NCBI GenBank assembly: GCA_030949405.1
Contig: JAUZSN010000002.1
Span: forward strand, 1,612,001 to 1,676,000
Reading direction: 5' to 3'
Source of the DNA: Methylococcales bacterium
GTDB lineage: Bacteria > Pseudomonadota > Gammaproteobacteria > Methylococcales > Methylomonadaceae
DNA: 64,000 nucleotides
The notes below the pieces were generated by a model. That model saw nothing but the letters and a program-made list of their open reading frames with translations, made no database searches and was not told the DNA's origin. A program made the translations under genes and the position numbers. Below, one piece after another: positions 38,715 to 50,387 of the stretch (position 1 is its first letter; every line of letters starts with the position of its first letter).

Positions 38715-38807
38715 TTTAAGTCTCTATGCGTGGGTGTTAAAAATTTAAATAATGAAATTTTATATCAGCTGGGATAAACGCCTTAGCTTAATTTAGGCAT
38801 AATAATC

Positions 38808-38859
38808 TAATAACATCCAAAATTTATTTCCATTCTGTATGGCTTTCAGACGTTATTAA
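38808..38859. repeat. 52-bp repeat with TAATAACATC ends
   Basis: taataacatccaaaattt ... ctttcagacgttattaa; read on the other strand it matches the 38263-38307 copy. Nearby, actttaaacga-ccaa-tcgtttaaagt (38904-38929) is a perfect 11-bp palindrome and gtgaaaaaac-tt-gttttttcac (39079-39100) a perfect 10-bp hairpin that could end the uvrB transcript. The stretch 38715-39261 has no gene. Confidence 0.55.
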
Positions 38860-39113
38860 TCTCTTATTCCTTAGTAATAAAGCGATTACACACGAGCAGC
38901 CTAACTTTAAACGACCAATCGTTTAAAGTAATAAATTTTCATTCCTAAAGTTAGAGTGTATTAAAGATAGCAGGTTTCATTAATAAATGAATAATTCAAT
39001 GTTTAAAGTTTATAACAAATGTTACGAAAAAATTGTAAATAGCCAACGAATAGGCCATAAAAATCTTTAGGGTTTAGTGTGAAAAAACTTGTTTTTTCAC
39101 GCCTCTGTGTAAC

Positions 39114-39249
39114 CAATACTTCGGACAGTTTTAAAAAAGATAGCTGTCTTAATTCTATAAGGCATTGATTTTAAAGAATTTTGTATTTGCGATATGTATT
39201 GGTAAATTCTTTTTAAATCAATGGGTTACAAAAACTGTCCGAACTATTG
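39114..39249 (+). repeat. 136-bp MITE, copy 1
   Basis: The ends caatacttcggacagttttt-like and its inverse frame an internal imperfect palindrome around ggcattgattttaaag. The direct repeat gtgtaac abuts both ends, consistent with a 6-8 bp target duplication. The second copy at 50019-50154 is inverted and nearly identical. Copy 1 lies just past the uvrB stop codon. Confidence 0.8.
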
Positions 39250-39261
39250 TGTAACATTAGC

Positions 39262-41265
39262 TTATAAAAAAGAATCTAATTCTTTTATCTGATCGCGTAG
39301 TTTAGCGGCCGCTTCAAATTCTAAATTTCTTGCATGATTATACATTTGTTCTTCAAGTTGTTTGAGATGTTTACTTTTTTCTTTGATGCTCATCGCCTGA
39401 TAGTGAGCCAATGTTTCTGCAATCTTTATCGTTACCGCTAATTTTTCAGGTTTACCCTTTCCAGGAATACTGATTTCTAAAATATCAGTGACCGATTTAG
39501 AAATACTTTTAGGGATAATTTGATGGACTTTATTAAACGTTAACTGCATTTCACGACGACGGTTCGTCTCATCAATCGCTTGCTGCATAGACCGAGTAAT
39601 TTTGTTCCCATACAAAAGTGCCACTCCCTTACTATTACGCGCAGCACGGCCTATCGTTTGTACTAATGATACTGCTGAGCGTAAAAAACCTTCTTTATCC
39701 GCATCTAAAATGGCGACTAAGGAAACTTCAGGAATATCAAGCCCTTCACGTAATAAGTTGATTCCGACTAAAACATCAAATAACCCTAAACGTAAATCAC
39801 GAATAATTTCCATCCGTTCGACGGTATCTATATCCGAATGTAAATAGCGAACTTTGACATCATGCTCCATTAAATAATCGGTTAAATCTTCTGACATTCG
39901 TTTAGTGAGTGTCGTCACTAAAATCCGTTCTTGTTGTTTCACACGTTGATTAATCTCGGATAATAAATCATCCACTTGTGTCGTTGCGGGACGTACTTCA
40001 ATTTGAGGATCTAACAATCCTGTCGGTCGAACGACTTGTTCAACCACCGCCCCAGAATGTCGTTTTTCATAAACACTCGGGGTTGCCGAAACATAAATAC
40101 GTTGCCCTGAACGCTGTTCAAACTCATCAAATCGCAGCGGACGGTTATCTAATGCCGACGGTAAACGAAACCCATAATTAACCAACGTTTCTTTACGAGA
40201 ACGATCGCCTTTATACATCGCCGATAGCTGTGGAAGGGTCACATGACTTTCATCAATAATGATAAGGGCATCATCCGATAAATAATCAAACATTGTCGGC
40301 GGAGATTCACCCGCATCACGGCCCGATAAATAACGTGAATAATTTTCAATCCCTGAACAATAGCCAACTTCCAGAATCATTTCTATATCAAATAAAGTCC
40401 GTTGTTCTAAACGTTGAGCTTCAACTAATTTATGGGTTTCACGAAGTTGAATTAAACGGGATGCTAATTCAGTTTTAATGGATTCAACCGCGTTTAAAAG
40501 TTGATCTCTGGGGGTTACATAATGATTTTTAGGGTAAAGCGTATACCGTGCTAACCGTTGTAACATTTCGCCTGTTAACGGATCAAATAATGACAGTTGT
40601 TCAATTTCATCATCAAATAACTCAATACGCAAGGCCGCTTTATCCGATTCAGCGGGAAAAACATCAATCACATCCCCTCGAACACGATAATTTGCACGGC
40701 GCAATTCGGTATCATTTCGAGTGTATTGCATTTCAGCTAAACGCCGTAAAATATCACGCTGTTTAATGAAGTCCCCCCGTACTAAATGAAGAACCATTTT
40801 AAAATACGATTCAGGTTCGCCTAACCCGTAAATAGCTGAGACCGTGGCGATCACAAGAGTATCGTCCCGTTCAATTAATGCCTTTGTCGCCGATAACCGC
40901 ATTTGCTCAATATGTTCATTTAAAGAAGCATCTTTATTAATAAAGGTATCTGACGCAGGCACATAGGCTTCGGGCTGATAATAATCATAATAAGAAACAA
41001 AATATTCAACACTATTCGTCGGAAAAAACTCTTTCATTTCACCGTATAACTGAGCCGCTAAGGTTTTATTCGGTGCAAGTATCATCGCAGGACGCTGACA
41101 TCGTTCAATAACATTGGCAATGGTGAATGTTTTTCCAGACCCTGTTACCCCTAAAAGCGTTTGATGAAGCTCACCGTCATTAAGTCCTTCCACTAGTTTA
41201 TTGATCGCTTCAGGTTGGTCGCCTGCGGGCTGATAATGACTTTTAATTTTAAATGGTTTTTTCAT
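39262..41265 (-). CDS. uvrB: Excinuclease ABC subunit B
   Basis: The damage-verifying helicase of nucleotide excision repair. It has 667 residues with Walker A GVTGSGKT near residue 39, the beta-hairpin [12 protein letters not shown] near 92-103, helicase motifs including QTIGRAARN, and the C-terminal UVR domain ([21 protein letters not shown]) that contacts UvrC. Confidence 0.98.
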   Translation of the reverse strand: MKKPFKIKSHYQPAGDQPEAINKLVEGLNDGELHQTLLGVTGSGKTFTIANVIERCQRPAMILAPNKTLAAQLYGEMKEFFPTNSVEYFVSYYDYYQPEAYVPASDTFINKDASLNEHIEQMRLSATKALIERDDTLVIATVSAIYGLGEPESYFKMVLHLVRGDFIKQRDILRRLAEMQYTRNDTELRRANYRVRGDVIDVFPAESDKAALRIELFDDEIEQLSLFDPLTGEMLQRLARYTLYPKNHYVTPRDQLLNAVESIKTELASRLIQLRETHKLVEAQRLEQRTLFDIEMILEVGYCSGIENYSRYLSGRDAGESPPTMFDYLSDDALIIIDESHVTLPQLSAMYKGDRSRKETLVNYGFRLPSALDNRPLRFDEFEQRSGQRIYVSATPSVYEKRHSGAVVEQVVRPTGLLDPQIEVRPATTQVDDLLSEINQRVKQQERILVTTLTKRMSEDLTDYLMEHDVKVRYLHSDIDTVERMEIIRDLRLGLFDVLVGINLLREGLDIPEVSLVAILDADKEGFLRSAVSLVQTIGRAARNSKGVALLYGNKITRSMQQAIDETNRRREMQLTFNKVHQIIPKSISKSVTDILEISIPGKGKPEKLAVTIKIAETLAHYQAMSIKEKSKHLKQLEEQMYNHARNLEFEAAAKLRDQIKELDSFL

Positions 41266-41402
41266 AACAGAGTCTCCTTTATCCGTTTTAACTTAAATCT
41301 AAAACAGGGGTCATTATTTTTATTTTTTATAGTGAGTTCACTATTATACATAGCGTATAATGCTCAAATTCTTTTAAATCTTGATTTTATTCACAGGGCA
41401 CT

Positions 41403-42590
41403 ATGAGCATTCAATTATCTAATCGGGTCAACGCTGTTAAACCATCACCCACTTTAGCAATTACGGCAAGGGCGGCACAAATGCGTGCCGAAGGTAAGGA
41501 TATTATTGGATTGGGTGCGGGTGAACCTGATTTTAATACCCCTGAACACATTAAAGCCGCAGGGATTAAAGCCATTGAGTCGGGCTTTACCCGCTATACG
41601 GCCGTGGATGGTATTGCGAGTTTAAAACAAGCGATTATTACTAAATTTAAACGCGATAATGGCTTTGATTATCAAGCCAATCAAATTTTAGTTTCCTGTG
41701 GTGGAAAACAAAGTTTTTTCAATTTAGCGCAAGCCCTTTTAAATCCTGAAGATGAGGTTATTATTCCCTCACCGTACTGGGTTTCTTATCCTGATATGGT
41801 GTTATTAGCGGGTGCGGTGCCTGTTATGATTAGAACCTCACAAGCTCAAAATTTTAAAATTACGCCTGCCCAATTACGCGGGGCAATGACCAGTAAAACG
41901 CGTTTGTTTGTGATTAATAGTCCCTCAAACCCAACAGGGGTGGCTTATACCGAAGAAGAACTGAAAGCCTTAGCCGATGTGTTACTCGACTTTCCCAATG
42001 TTATCATTGCAACCGATGATATGTATGAGCATATTTTGTGGAAAAAAGGCACTTTCGTTAATATCCTGAATGCCTGCCCTGCACTTTATGAACGAACCCT
42101 GGTTTTAAATGGCGTTTCTAAAGCGTATGCGATGACAGGTTGGCGTATTGGTTATGCCGCAGGACCTGTGGCCATTATTAAAGCGATGAGCAAAATTCAA
42201 TCGCAAAGCACCTCTAACCCTACCTCAATTTCACAAGTTGCCGCTGAAGAAGCCATTAATGGTGATCAATCTTGTATTGATACGATGATGGTTGAATTCA
42301 AAAAACGTCATGATTTTGTGGTGGCAGAATTAAATAAAATAGACGGCTTTGAGTGCCTTTCAACCGATGGAACATTTTATGTTTTCCCTAAAATAGAGGC
42401 GGTGATTGAACGCTTAGACGGGATTAAAAATGACTTGGATTTTGCCGAGTATTTAATTGAAAAAGCAGGGGTGGCGATTGTTCCAGGCTCCGCTTTTGGC
42501 TGTCCAGGTCACATGCGAATTTCAATTGCAACCAGTATGGAAAATTTAGAAAACGCACTGATAAGAATTAAAACCGCCCTTTCAACCTAA
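41403..42590 (+). CDS. aspC: Aspartate-type PLP aminotransferase (class I)
   Basis: A 395-residue fold-type I enzyme with the PLP lysine in NGVSKAYAMTGWRIGY near residue 238, the Asn in NSPSNPTGVAY and the carboxylate-binding Arg near the C-terminus (HMRISIATS). It matches the thermophile-type (I-gamma) aspartate/prephenate aminotransferases more than E. coli AspC; the exact substrate is uncertain. Confidence 0.88.
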   Translation: MSIQLSNRVNAVKPSPTLAITARAAQMRAEGKDIIGLGAGEPDFNTPEHIKAAGIKAIESGFTRYTAVDGIASLKQAIITKFKRDNGFDYQANQILVSCGGKQSFFNLAQALLNPEDEVIIPSPYWVSYPDMVLLAGAVPVMIRTSQAQNFKITPAQLRGAMTSKTRLFVINSPSNPTGVAYTEEELKALADVLLDFPNVIIATDDMYEHILWKKGTFVNILNACPALYERTLVLNGVSKAYAMTGWRIGYAAGPVAIIKAMSKIQSQSTSNPTSISQVAAEEAINGDQSCIDTMMVEFKKRHDFVVAELNKIDGFECLSTDGTFYVFPKIEAVIERLDGIKNDLDFAEYLIEKAGVAIVPGSAFGCPGHMRISIATSMENLENALIRIKTALST

Positions 42591-42604
42591 GTTCGTTATC
42601 TTGT

Positions 42605-42636
42605 TAGTAGAGATGCGAGATCTCGCGTCTCTACTA
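42605..42636. terminator. 32-bp palindrome between convergent genes
   Basis: tagtagagatgcgaga followed at once by tctcgcgtctctacta, with one mismatch and no loop. It is placed to end aspC and the DUF2782 gene. A related agagatgc/gcgtctct hairpin follows metF. Confidence 0.6.
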
Positions 42637-42674
42637 TTTGAAGTCTAAAATGACACTGCACTCAGTCACTAAAA

Positions 42675-43016
42675 TCAATCCCATTCCAATAATTTCCATT
42701 GATTGACGTTTAGATTACGATCTAAATCATTACCACGGACATCCATATTACCATCCCCATCAGTATCAATTAAATAATAAGGAGGGCCAACATCAGGAAC
42801 GATTTTTACCATGTATAACTCGCCATTCTTACGAAACTCTTGAATCGTTTTATTATCGCGACGAATAATTGTAATATCAGGTTCCATAACCTCGTTATCT
42901 TCAACAGGCATGGGCATTTCAGGTAATTCAGGAAGGGGCATTGGCTCTTCCAGTTCATCCTCGGCCAAACAAAGTGCGGGGATAAATAGAATTAAAATAA
43001 ATAAACGATACATCAT
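42675..43016 (-). CDS. DUF2782 secreted protein
   Basis: A 113-residue protein with a signal peptide at 1-18 (CLA), an acidic Pro/Glu linker and the DUF2782 core ITIIRRDNKTIQEFRKNGELYMVKIVPDVGPPYYLIDTDGD. Function unknown. aagga precedes the ATG. It starts 19 bp after the transporter-kinase gene, so it may share its transcript. Confidence 0.85.
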   Translation of the reverse strand: MMYRLFILILFIPALCLAEDELEEPMPLPELPEMPMPVEDNEVMEPDITIIRRDNKTIQEFRKNGELYMVKIVPDVGPPYYLIDTDGDGNMDVRGNDLDRNLNVNQWKLLEWD

Positions 43017-43035
43017 AAAATATCCTTTTTAATTA

Positions 43036-46000
43036 TTATGGATTAAGCGAGGGTACATTTTTATTTATTTCATTAATCACCGCCTTAAGTACGTTATAAA
43101 ACTGGGGTAATAAGGCTTTATCTTGACTTTGATCTAATTCAATAGTAATAGCCGATAATGCTGTTGCACCAATACTAGCACTGAGACCTTTTATCGTATG
43201 AGTCGCCCTTTTAAACTCATCATCTGATAAATTATCTAAGTTTAAATTTTTATACTCCTGAGCAAAGTTAATTAAAATTTTAAAATATAATTTTTTATTA
43301 TTAGCAAAATAGAACAGCCCAGTTTTCATATCTAAGTTAATAAAACCGTCCTTATTTTTTGATTTAATCACTTCTTTTTCTTTATTAACTAGCTGTTCGC
43401 TGACTCTATTTTTCTTAGAAATATATTTTAATAAAGTCTTATAAAGCTTTTCAACATCAACAGGTTTATTTAAATGTTCATTCATCCCAATCGCCTGTGT
43501 TTTTTCAATATCTTCACGCATGGCATTGGCAGTTAATGCGATCACAGGTATGTCTTTATTTTGATTTCTTATTATTTTTGTTGCCTTATAACCATCCATA
43601 ACTGGCATTTGTAAATCCATCAAAATTAAATCATATTGATTCCCTTCAAAATATGAAATAGCTTCTTGACCATTGTTTGCAATATCTATTTTAATGCCAC
43701 TATTTTCTAATAATCCAATAATAATTTCTTGATTAATCAAATTATCTTCAGCTAAAAGAATTTTACTGCCCTGTAAGACTTCAATATCATTTTTTAAACC
43801 ACTACTAGCGCTAGCGGTTTGTTCAGAAAAAGAGCTTGTTTTCTCACCTAATAAAATATCGGTTAATACATTATTTAAAATCGAAGGATTAATGGGTTTT
43901 TGTAAAAAAACATCAATACCCACCTCTTTAGCGGAAGTAATAATACTTTGCTGTTTAAAAGCACTAATCATAATAATCGTTGCTGTACTTTCTTCTTGAC
44001 AGAATTCGTTAATTTTTCGAGTTGTTTCTATCCCATCTAAATGCGGCATATTCCAGTCCATTAAGATAATATCATAGTATTTATTACTTAATTTATGGAG
44101 TTTTTCTAAGGCTTGTCGCCCCCCTGAAACAAAATCAACCGAAAAACCAAAACTTTGTAATAATGTATTCAATATTTGTTGCCAACTTTCACTATCATCA
44201 ACCACTAAAATATGTTTATCATTAAAAAATGTAATCTCTTTAAGTGATTCTTTTTTCTGAGTTAATTCTATTTCAAAAATAAAAGAGCTTCCTTTTCCTA
44301 ATTCTGATTCAACCCATATTTTACCTTCCATGAGTTCAACTAACTGTTTGCAAATAGTCAACCCAAGTCCTGTACCTCCATATTTTCGAGTAGTACTTCC
44401 ATCCGCTTGAGAAAATGACTTAAATAATTTTTCTTGTTGTTTGGGACTTAATCCAATCCCCGTATCTTTCACTTCAAATTGAATAAAATCAGATGAAGTA
44501 GAGCTTGTTATTTTTTTAATATAAATTCCAACCTCACCTGATCCCGTAAATTTAACCGCATTACTCATTAAATTAGTCAGTATTTGACTAATTCTTAAAC
44601 TATCCCCATAAAAATTCTTACCCATATTTACATCATAACTAACCACTAACTCAAGGTTTTTTTCATGGGCTTTAAATTCGATTAAATCAATAACCCCATC
44701 AATAGTTTTAAATAAATCAAACTCTATTTTTTCGATGGTTAATTTACCCGCTTCAATTTTAGAGAAATCCAAAATATCATTAATAATACCTAATAAAGAT
44801 TTAGCTGAATCATCTATTTTTTGAAGATAATTTTTTTGTTTATCATCTAATGAAGTCAACAAAGCCAAATGACTCATGCCAATAATACCATTCATGGGGG
44901 TTCTAATCTCATGGCTCATATTCGCTAAAAATTCCGATTTAGTACGGGTTGCCTCATTCGCCTTTTGTTCAGCAATACTACGGATTGTAATTTCATGCTC
45001 TAATTTTTTATTTTGTTTTTCCAGATCATTTTCCACCTCATTAGTTCTTTCTTTTAACAATAATATCCACCAAATAATCACTGTCATTAAAATACCCAAA
45101 ATAGAGAGTAATAAGATAAAAGATCTTGCTAATACAGCGATAATCTCTTCAGACATATTTTCAGTCTGAATTGAAAACACTAACCATGAAATAACCCCAA
45201 TAATAAAAAACAGCAGTGATAAAATAGCTATAAACTTAAAAATTTTTAAAATTATCGCAGGTGAACATTTCCCCCCTGTACAACGTTGAAGAAAAGCCGC
45301 TAAATTTTGCTGATAGGTACGTACAATTTCTTCTTTACAGCTATCATGACAATGGGCATCTAATGAACAACATAAGGAACAAATATTAGCGTTATGATGA
45401 GGACAATAAGCCATATCTTCTATTTCATAATCTGAACGACAAGTTCCACAATGCTTATGAGTTTCATGACTTCCTTGAAAATCATTCTTACGCGCAATAT
45501 AATATTTCCCCTCCGTAATCCATGCAATTAAAGGAGATAATATAAAGGCTAAAATCAACGCAATAACAGCTGAATAACTTTGTGGCCAATCACCCAAAAC
45601 TCCCATAAAGGCTAAAATAGAAACAACTGAAGCAATTCCCATACTCCCCATCCCTACAGGATTAATATTAAACAAGTAAGCGCGTTTAAATTCTACAATC
45701 TTGGGGCTTAAACCGAATGGTTTATTAATCACTAAATCCGCCACAATAGCGGCAATCCATGCGATGGCAACATTAGAATAAAGTCCTAATACTTTTTCTA
45801 ACGCCTTAAAAATTCCTAATTCCATTAATAATAGCGCAACACCAATATTAAAAACCATCCAGACCACTCGTCCTTGGTGAGAATAGGTTAATCGCGCAAA
45901 AAAGTTAGACCAAGCAATTGAACCCGTATAAGCATTAGTCACATTAATTTTTATTTGCGAAATAATAACGAAGATAGTGACCGCTATGAGGGCAAATTCT

Positions 46001-46950
46001 GTATTATCAAATACATATTGGTAAGCGGTATAATACATTTGGACAGGACTTTTAGCCTCATAAGCTGATAAACTCAGGATAAAAACAAGGATAGCTAAGA
46101 AAACCCCCACCATTTGTCTTATAAAGCCTAAAATAATCCATCCTGGTCCCGCTATGAAGACTGAAAACCACCATTTAAACCGATTATTTTTCTGTAACGG
46201 CGGCATAAAACGTAAATAATCAACTTGCTCGCCAATTTGAGCAATTAAAGCCAGAGATATACTGATTGCAAAGCCCAAGTAATAAAAACTAAATTCATGG
46301 GTTTTAGATTTAACTCCTGAGAAAAAGGTAAAGGCTTCCAACGCATGACCTTCTTTCATTATTACTGCAACAATAGGTACTACCATCATTACAATCCATA
46401 TTGGTTGTGTCCATAACTGTAATTGATTAATAAAGGTAATGCCATAAAAAACCAGCGGAATAATGACTATGGAACAGACAAGATAACCCCAAACCAAGGG
46501 TAAACCAAAATAGAGTTCTAACACCTCAGCCATAATAGCGGCTTCAAGTGCAAAAAATATAAAACTAAAACTTGCATAAATAAGCGAGGTTATGGTTGAA
46601 CCGAAATAGCCAAAACCCGCACTTCTAGTTATTAAATCAAGAGAAAGATTATAACGTGCTGCATAATAGCTAATCGGAATAGCCGTCAGAAAAATAATGA
46701 TCGAAGAAATTAAAATTGCCCAAAAAGCGGTACTAAATCCATAACTCAGTGCAATGGATGCCCCAATAGCTTCTAACACTAAAAATGAAATACTGCCTAT
46801 TGCTGTGTTAGCAATTAAAAGTTCAGGCCATTGACGAAATGATTTTGGGGTGTAACGTAGCGAGTAATCTTCTAAGGTTTCATCAGCAACCCATTGGTTA
46901 TATTCTCGACGAATATTTTGAGTATCTGATTGTTTATTAGTTGTTGTCAT
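43036..46950 (-). CDS. Hybrid histidine kinase with NCS1-type transporter sensor domain
   Basis: A 1304-residue membrane kinase. Residues about 25-490 form a 12-helix transporter of the cytosine/purine (NCS1) family. About 495-545 is a Cys/His-rich segment (CGTCR..., CPHH, CSLCC, CHDSC) that could bind zinc. Two further helices (about 568-640) and a coiled coil lead to a HisKA domain with His680 in [13 protein letters not shown], an ATPase domain, two receivers (Asp965 in LMDWNMP, Asp1112 in LMDLQMP) and an Hpt domain (His1251 in THTIKG). The transporter-like part probably senses or carries a substrate and signals by phosphorelay. No response regulator with a DNA-binding domain is adjacent. 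Confidence 0.92.
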   Translation of the reverse strand: MTTTNKQSDTQNIRREYNQWVADETLEDYSLRYTPKSFRQWPELLIANTAIGSISFLVLEAIGASIALSYGFSTAFWAILISSIIIFLTAIPISYYAARYNLSLDLITRSAGFGYFGSTITSLIYASFSFIFFALEAAIMAEVLELYFGLPLVWGYLVCSIVIIPLVFYGITFINQLQLWTQPIWIVMMVVPIVAVIMKEGHALEAFTFFSGVKSKTHEFSFYYLGFAISISLALIAQIGEQVDYLRFMPPLQKNNRFKWWFSVFIAGPGWIILGFIRQMVGVFLAILVFILSLSAYEAKSPVQMYYTAYQYVFDNTEFALIAVTIFVIISQIKINVTNAYTGSIAWSNFFARLTYSHQGRVVWMVFNIGVALLLMELGIFKALEKVLGLYSNVAIAWIAAIVADLVINKPFGLSPKIVEFKRAYLFNINPVGMGSMGIASVVSILAFMGVLGDWPQSYSAVIALILAFILSPLIAWITEGKYYIARKNDFQGSHETHKHCGTCRSDYEIEDMAYCPHHNANICSLCCSLDAHCHDSCKEEIVRTYQQNLAAFLQRCTGGKCSPAIILKIFKFIAILSLLFFIIGVISWLVFSIQTENMSEEIIAVLARSFILLLSILGILMTVIIWWILLLKERTNEVENDLEKQNKKLEHEITIRSIAEQKANEATRTKSEFLANMSHEIRTPMNGIIGMSHLALLTSLDDKQKNYLQKIDDSAKSLLGIINDILDFSKIEAGKLTIEKIEFDLFKTIDGVIDLIEFKAHEKNLELVVSYDVNMGKNFYGDSLRISQILTNLMSNAVKFTGSGEVGIYIKKITSSTSSDFIQFEVKDTGIGLSPKQQEKLFKSFSQADGSTTRKYGGTGLGLTICKQLVELMEGKIWVESELGKGSSFIFEIELTQKKESLKEITFFNDKHILVVDDSESWQQILNTLLQSFGFSVDFVSGGRQALEKLHKLSNKYYDIILMDWNMPHLDGIETTRKINEFCQEESTATIIMISAFKQQSIITSAKEVGIDVFLQKPINPSILNNVLTDILLGEKTSSFSEQTASASSGLKNDIEVLQGSKILLAEDNLINQEIIIGLLENSGIKIDIANNGQEAISYFEGNQYDLILMDLQMPVMDGYKATKIIRNQNKDIPVIALTANAMREDIEKTQAIGMNEHLNKPVDVEKLYKTLLKYISKKNRVSEQLVNKEKEVIKSKNKDGFINLDMKTGLFYFANNKKLYFKILINFAQEYKNLNLDNLSDDEFKRATHTIKGLSASIGATALSAITIELDQSQDKALLPQFYNVLKAVINEINKNVPSLNP

Positions 46951-47089
46951 TATTCACTCGCATATTTCTTTATAATCATAAGCTTACTTAATAAATATAA
47001 CAAGTAAGTACAATTTATTTTTAATGATTTAGAAGGGGTAACCTATATATAATAGATCATTACACCTCATCTTACGTTAATAATTTTAA

Positions 47090-48211
47090 TAGACTTGTTC
47101 TTTAAGAAGAAGTTAATATATCATGTTAAAATTCCATAGGATAGCCGCTAAAAAAAGAAAATAAATCTTTTACACCTTCTTTTTTTATTTCTAAACTTGT
47201 CAACTAGACATCTATATCTTTTCATTCCACCGATTACATGCTCAACAATGACTCTTTCACGACTCATCTCTTTGTTTTCTTTTTTTTGTTTTTCAGTTAA
47301 TGTTGGGTTTGGATTATGCTTAGATTTATTTGGTTTTTTATGAGGAATATTTACCGAATTAGTTTTATATTCATTATTAAACCCCAAATAACCTAAATCA
47401 ATAAATATATTAAAATTACTAAACCAATTTAATTCTGGATTAAATTCTTTTTAAACATTCCATAATCATGATTTTTACCCGGAAAACTAACCCCAATATA
47501 TAAAATTAAATGACCTAAAGAAGCTATAGTGGTATTTTTAATTGTATGCTGTTTTTTTTACCACTGTAAAATTCATTTTGTTCTTCATAGTCACTAGGGC
47601 GTTGTACAGCACGCTCTGTAGCATCTATTATCAATGTTTGAACTCCGCCAAAAGCCTGCTGCATTTCTTCAGGGGTTGAAAAACTTGTTGCAGGTAAAAC
47701 ATTAAATATATCTAACGTCTTTATTAAAATTGGAAATAATTTGTATACATGAGTATGAGCGCATGATTTATTCATATTAAAAGAAAACCCTAAGTGATCG
47801 AAAGTAGAATAACACTTCATATAATTTAATATAAATAATAATTTGTCTGCGGGTGTTTTTAATGTGCTATCTAAACCACTACCGTATTTTCTTTCTTTAT
47901 TTTCATGTTTTTCTTTTTGATCTTCAATAAGGGTCTTTTCAAATAGAGATAATAGTAAAATAAAATGTTCTGTTTTTAATCCTGTTAAAGCTCTTAACTG
48001 TCTATCATCATAAATTCTTGGTAAAATTTCTTTTATTTTCATGTTATACTTTGATTTTTATTTTTTATAGAAATTTATTATAAAGCTTATTTATTATTTT
48101 TAATAATTTAATTTAAAGTTTATTTATTAGGCTGTATCAACTGATTGTGAATGTTATCAAGTATATATAAGCAATTGATTTTAATATATTTTATTTAGAA
48201 GAACAAGTCTA
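47090..48211 (-). mobile_element. Decayed IS5-type insertion sequence
   Basis: 13-bp inverted ends tagacttgttctt (47090-47102) and aagaacaagtcta (48199-48211) enclose a broken transposase. TA lies at both outermost positions, compatible with a TA target duplication. The element directly neighbours the 1704-bp IS. Confidence 0.75.
47148..48042 (-). pseudogene. IS5-family DDE transposase, frameshifted
   Basis: It starts MKIKEILPRIYDDRQLRALTG with an HTH_Tnp_4-like domain (about 30-90). It then has DDE_Tnp_4 motifs: IDATERAVQRP (first Asp) and YSGKK. The frame breaks at an A8 tract near 47552-47559, where one more A would continue GKKKQHTIKNTTIASLGHL. It breaks again at an A5 tract near 47450, and the last part carries RERVIVEHVIGGMKRYR. 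Two single-base losses leave three fragments, so it is inactive as read. Confidence 0.85.
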
Positions 48212-48232
48212 TTATTAATATTATTTATATTG

Positions 48233-49952
48233 TGCAACTAGGCTACCAATTTAAGACGGGACATCCAGCAATTTCAAAGGGTTAGAAAACACACGCTTTC
48301 GACTATTTCTAGGAAGCGGTAACTCGCCCATTTCATTCAGTAGCCATGAAAACAAGTCTGGAAACTCGGTATCAAATAAACGCATGGCGGCGGTTGTGCC
48401 ATCCTCACGTTTGATTCCGTAGTTATGAATGACCGTCAACGCGTTTAATCGCTTTTTATTCAAACCTCGCCCATTGCGATACATTTGCGATAAACAGCCA
48501 TTTCGCCCTTCCACCGCAGATGAACTGCGTTGAAACTGCCTTGCCATATGCTCCGCCAATGTTAGCCATCGCTGCATTTCACTGATTGATAACTTTGCAC
48601 TAAATGGGTCTGATTTGAGCTTATCAGACGCGGTTTCCCAAGCTTTTCGATAGTTTTCCTTTGACCTGCGGCTTTTAGTTTGTTCCATTTTCTGATGCCA
48701 ATAAACAACGGGTAATAATGTTGTGGTCAACCAATATTCGGTATCCGCATCAAGCCCCAAATTTTGCAAGGTTTCGCGTACCCAAAGCCACCAAAAACTG
48801 ATGGATACCGCTAACGGTTTTATTTGATTACGAAACTTTTTCATCACGCCTTTATGATCGTTAATCCCTTGTTTTTCCGCTATTTTTTCAAAGGCTCGCG
48901 CTCTTAACTCTAGCAACTTCTCAACCTGTTCCGCATCGTTTCTACGACTATCATTGAGTGAAAAAGGATGAACTTCATCCGCAATCCCTTGTAAGTTTTC
49001 GTGATAATCTGTTTGTATTTTTTTGGCTTCTTCAAGCTCTTTTTCAGCCGTTATCCGTGTTGTTTTAAGTCCAATAATTTTCTGCATCGTTGCCGTTTTA
49101 GAAACAGTAGACTCTGCGGTTTGCGCTGCTTGCCGCTGTTTTTCAGCCCTTGCTGCACGCCTGCCGATTTTCGCGCCTAACCAGCGACTCATATCTTGTT
49201 GAGCATGAAAAATATCTGCCCCCGATTCGCACTTAAACCCCGTCACTGCCATTTTTATCAACGCCTTAGCGCGATCACTAATCGCATGATTAACCTCAAT
49301 GCCTAATGATTCTAATCGTGGCGAAACCTTTTTATACCAAGTATCGTAGCACCTATCATCGCTAATATCTTCCAACAAAAGATAGCCAGAACGTAAGTCC
49401 ATTAAAACTAAAATCATAAAGTTGCCGAAAAAAGTCTCATCCAGCCCAGCAACAACTTTACGTGTTTGTTTTTTCACACTTTTTTCGCATTCTTGCTGAA
49501 ACTGCGGCAATAAGACTTCCATTTTATTGATTTGAGTCCGCAGTGCGTCGGGTGATACGCCCACATGGGTGTCAATCCGTATCATTTTAAAAAACAGCGA
49601 TAAAGTCTCTGCACCTACGCCTGCCTTTAATCCAAAGACATACAAGGCGGAAAACACCATTAATCTTTGCCAAGAACTACCTGCCTCGGTTTCCCATAAT
49701 GATGATTCAGGATGTCGATTTCGCTTTGTTTGCGCTTGACGATGACGATGCACACTGCTTTTTGAGCGACCAACAATTGAAGCTAAGTTACGAACAGTTT
49801 GCTTGCCTGTTGTTGTAATTTCAGCGATAATTGCGTGACTAGCTGCGCGTATTTTCTGTGTTGTTCTGTTTTTTTAGTCATTAACCTATGATACAAGAAT
49901 ATCGCAGTTAGTTCTTTATTTTGTCCCGTCTTAAGTTGGTAGCCTGCAACTA
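48233..49952 (-). mobile_element. 1704-bp insertion sequence with 23-bp ends and 8-bp target duplication
   Basis: The element spans 48241-49944. Its ends are 23-bp inverted repeats with one mismatch (ggctaccaatttaagacggg at the left). tgcaacta occurs directly outside at 48233-48240 and 49945-49952, a perfect 8-bp target duplication, so insertion is recent. It carries a single transposase gene whose stop codon lies within the left terminal repeat. Shared ends make it the likely parent of the palindromes at 4489, 25843, 38123 and 58517. Confidence 0.93.
48251..49881 (-). CDS. DDE-type transposase (DUF6399-like), frame change near the start
   Basis: The main frame from GTG 49753 gives 500 residues. 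Acidic residues are placed like a DDE triad: DETFFGNF near residue 105, SDRAKALIKMA near 160 and SSAVEGRNG near 415, with a coiled coil at about 195-260. Upstream in the same frame lies an HTH (TVRNLASIVGRSKSSVHRHR) with no ATG. The ATG at 49881 (MTKK...) is in another frame, and an A7 tract (49869-49875) separates them. One added A, by slippage or in an intact copy, yields one continuous protein. Family name is from resemblance. Confidence 0.8.
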
Positions 49953-50018
49953 ACTTAAAATAGGATAATAGTGCATAATTATTACAAGTAACTATAGAAA
50001 AGCAATCTGTCCTATTCA

Positions 50019-50154
50019 CAATAGTTCGGACAGTTCTTGTAACCCATTGATTTAAAAAGAATTTACCAATACATCTCGCAAATACAAAATTCTTTAAAAT
50101 CAATGCCTTATAGAATTAAGACAGCTATCTTTTTTAAAACTGTCCGAAGTATTG
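50019..50154 (-). repeat. 136-bp MITE, copy 2
   Basis: Inverted copy of the element at 39114-39249, with matching ends caatagttcgg...ccgaagtattg. The direct repeat ctattca abuts both sides (50012-50018 and 50155-50161), a 7-bp target duplication. An open frame across it is only a repeat shadow. The spacer 49945-50387 has no other feature I can support. Confidence 0.82.
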
Positions 50155-50387
50155 CTATTCATGGACTAACATTAAGTCTTATATTATACGACCTTGAGAT
50201 GTGAATCATAGTGTTTCTACCCATTTTTATTCCGTCTTAAGTTGATTGCAATGAATGCTGTCTTCTTTAAAGACCCCAATCATTACTATTTACTCCTCTT
50301 CATATTTTTAATGTCGCTAGTTATATTCTAGCTTTTATATGAAGATCTTTATTTTCACGCTATTAAAAATAACTTTTACTCTAAATT

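Noticed and set aside
44876-45169. 97-residue plus-strand frame inside the hybrid kinase
   Set aside because: Antisense to the conserved HisKA region; a shadow.
49783-50103. 106-residue minus-strand frame covering the IS right end and MITE copy 2
   Set aside because: It is a chance frame through two mobile repeats; only its last 33 residues (MTKK...) are relevant, as the possible start of the transposase before the frame change.
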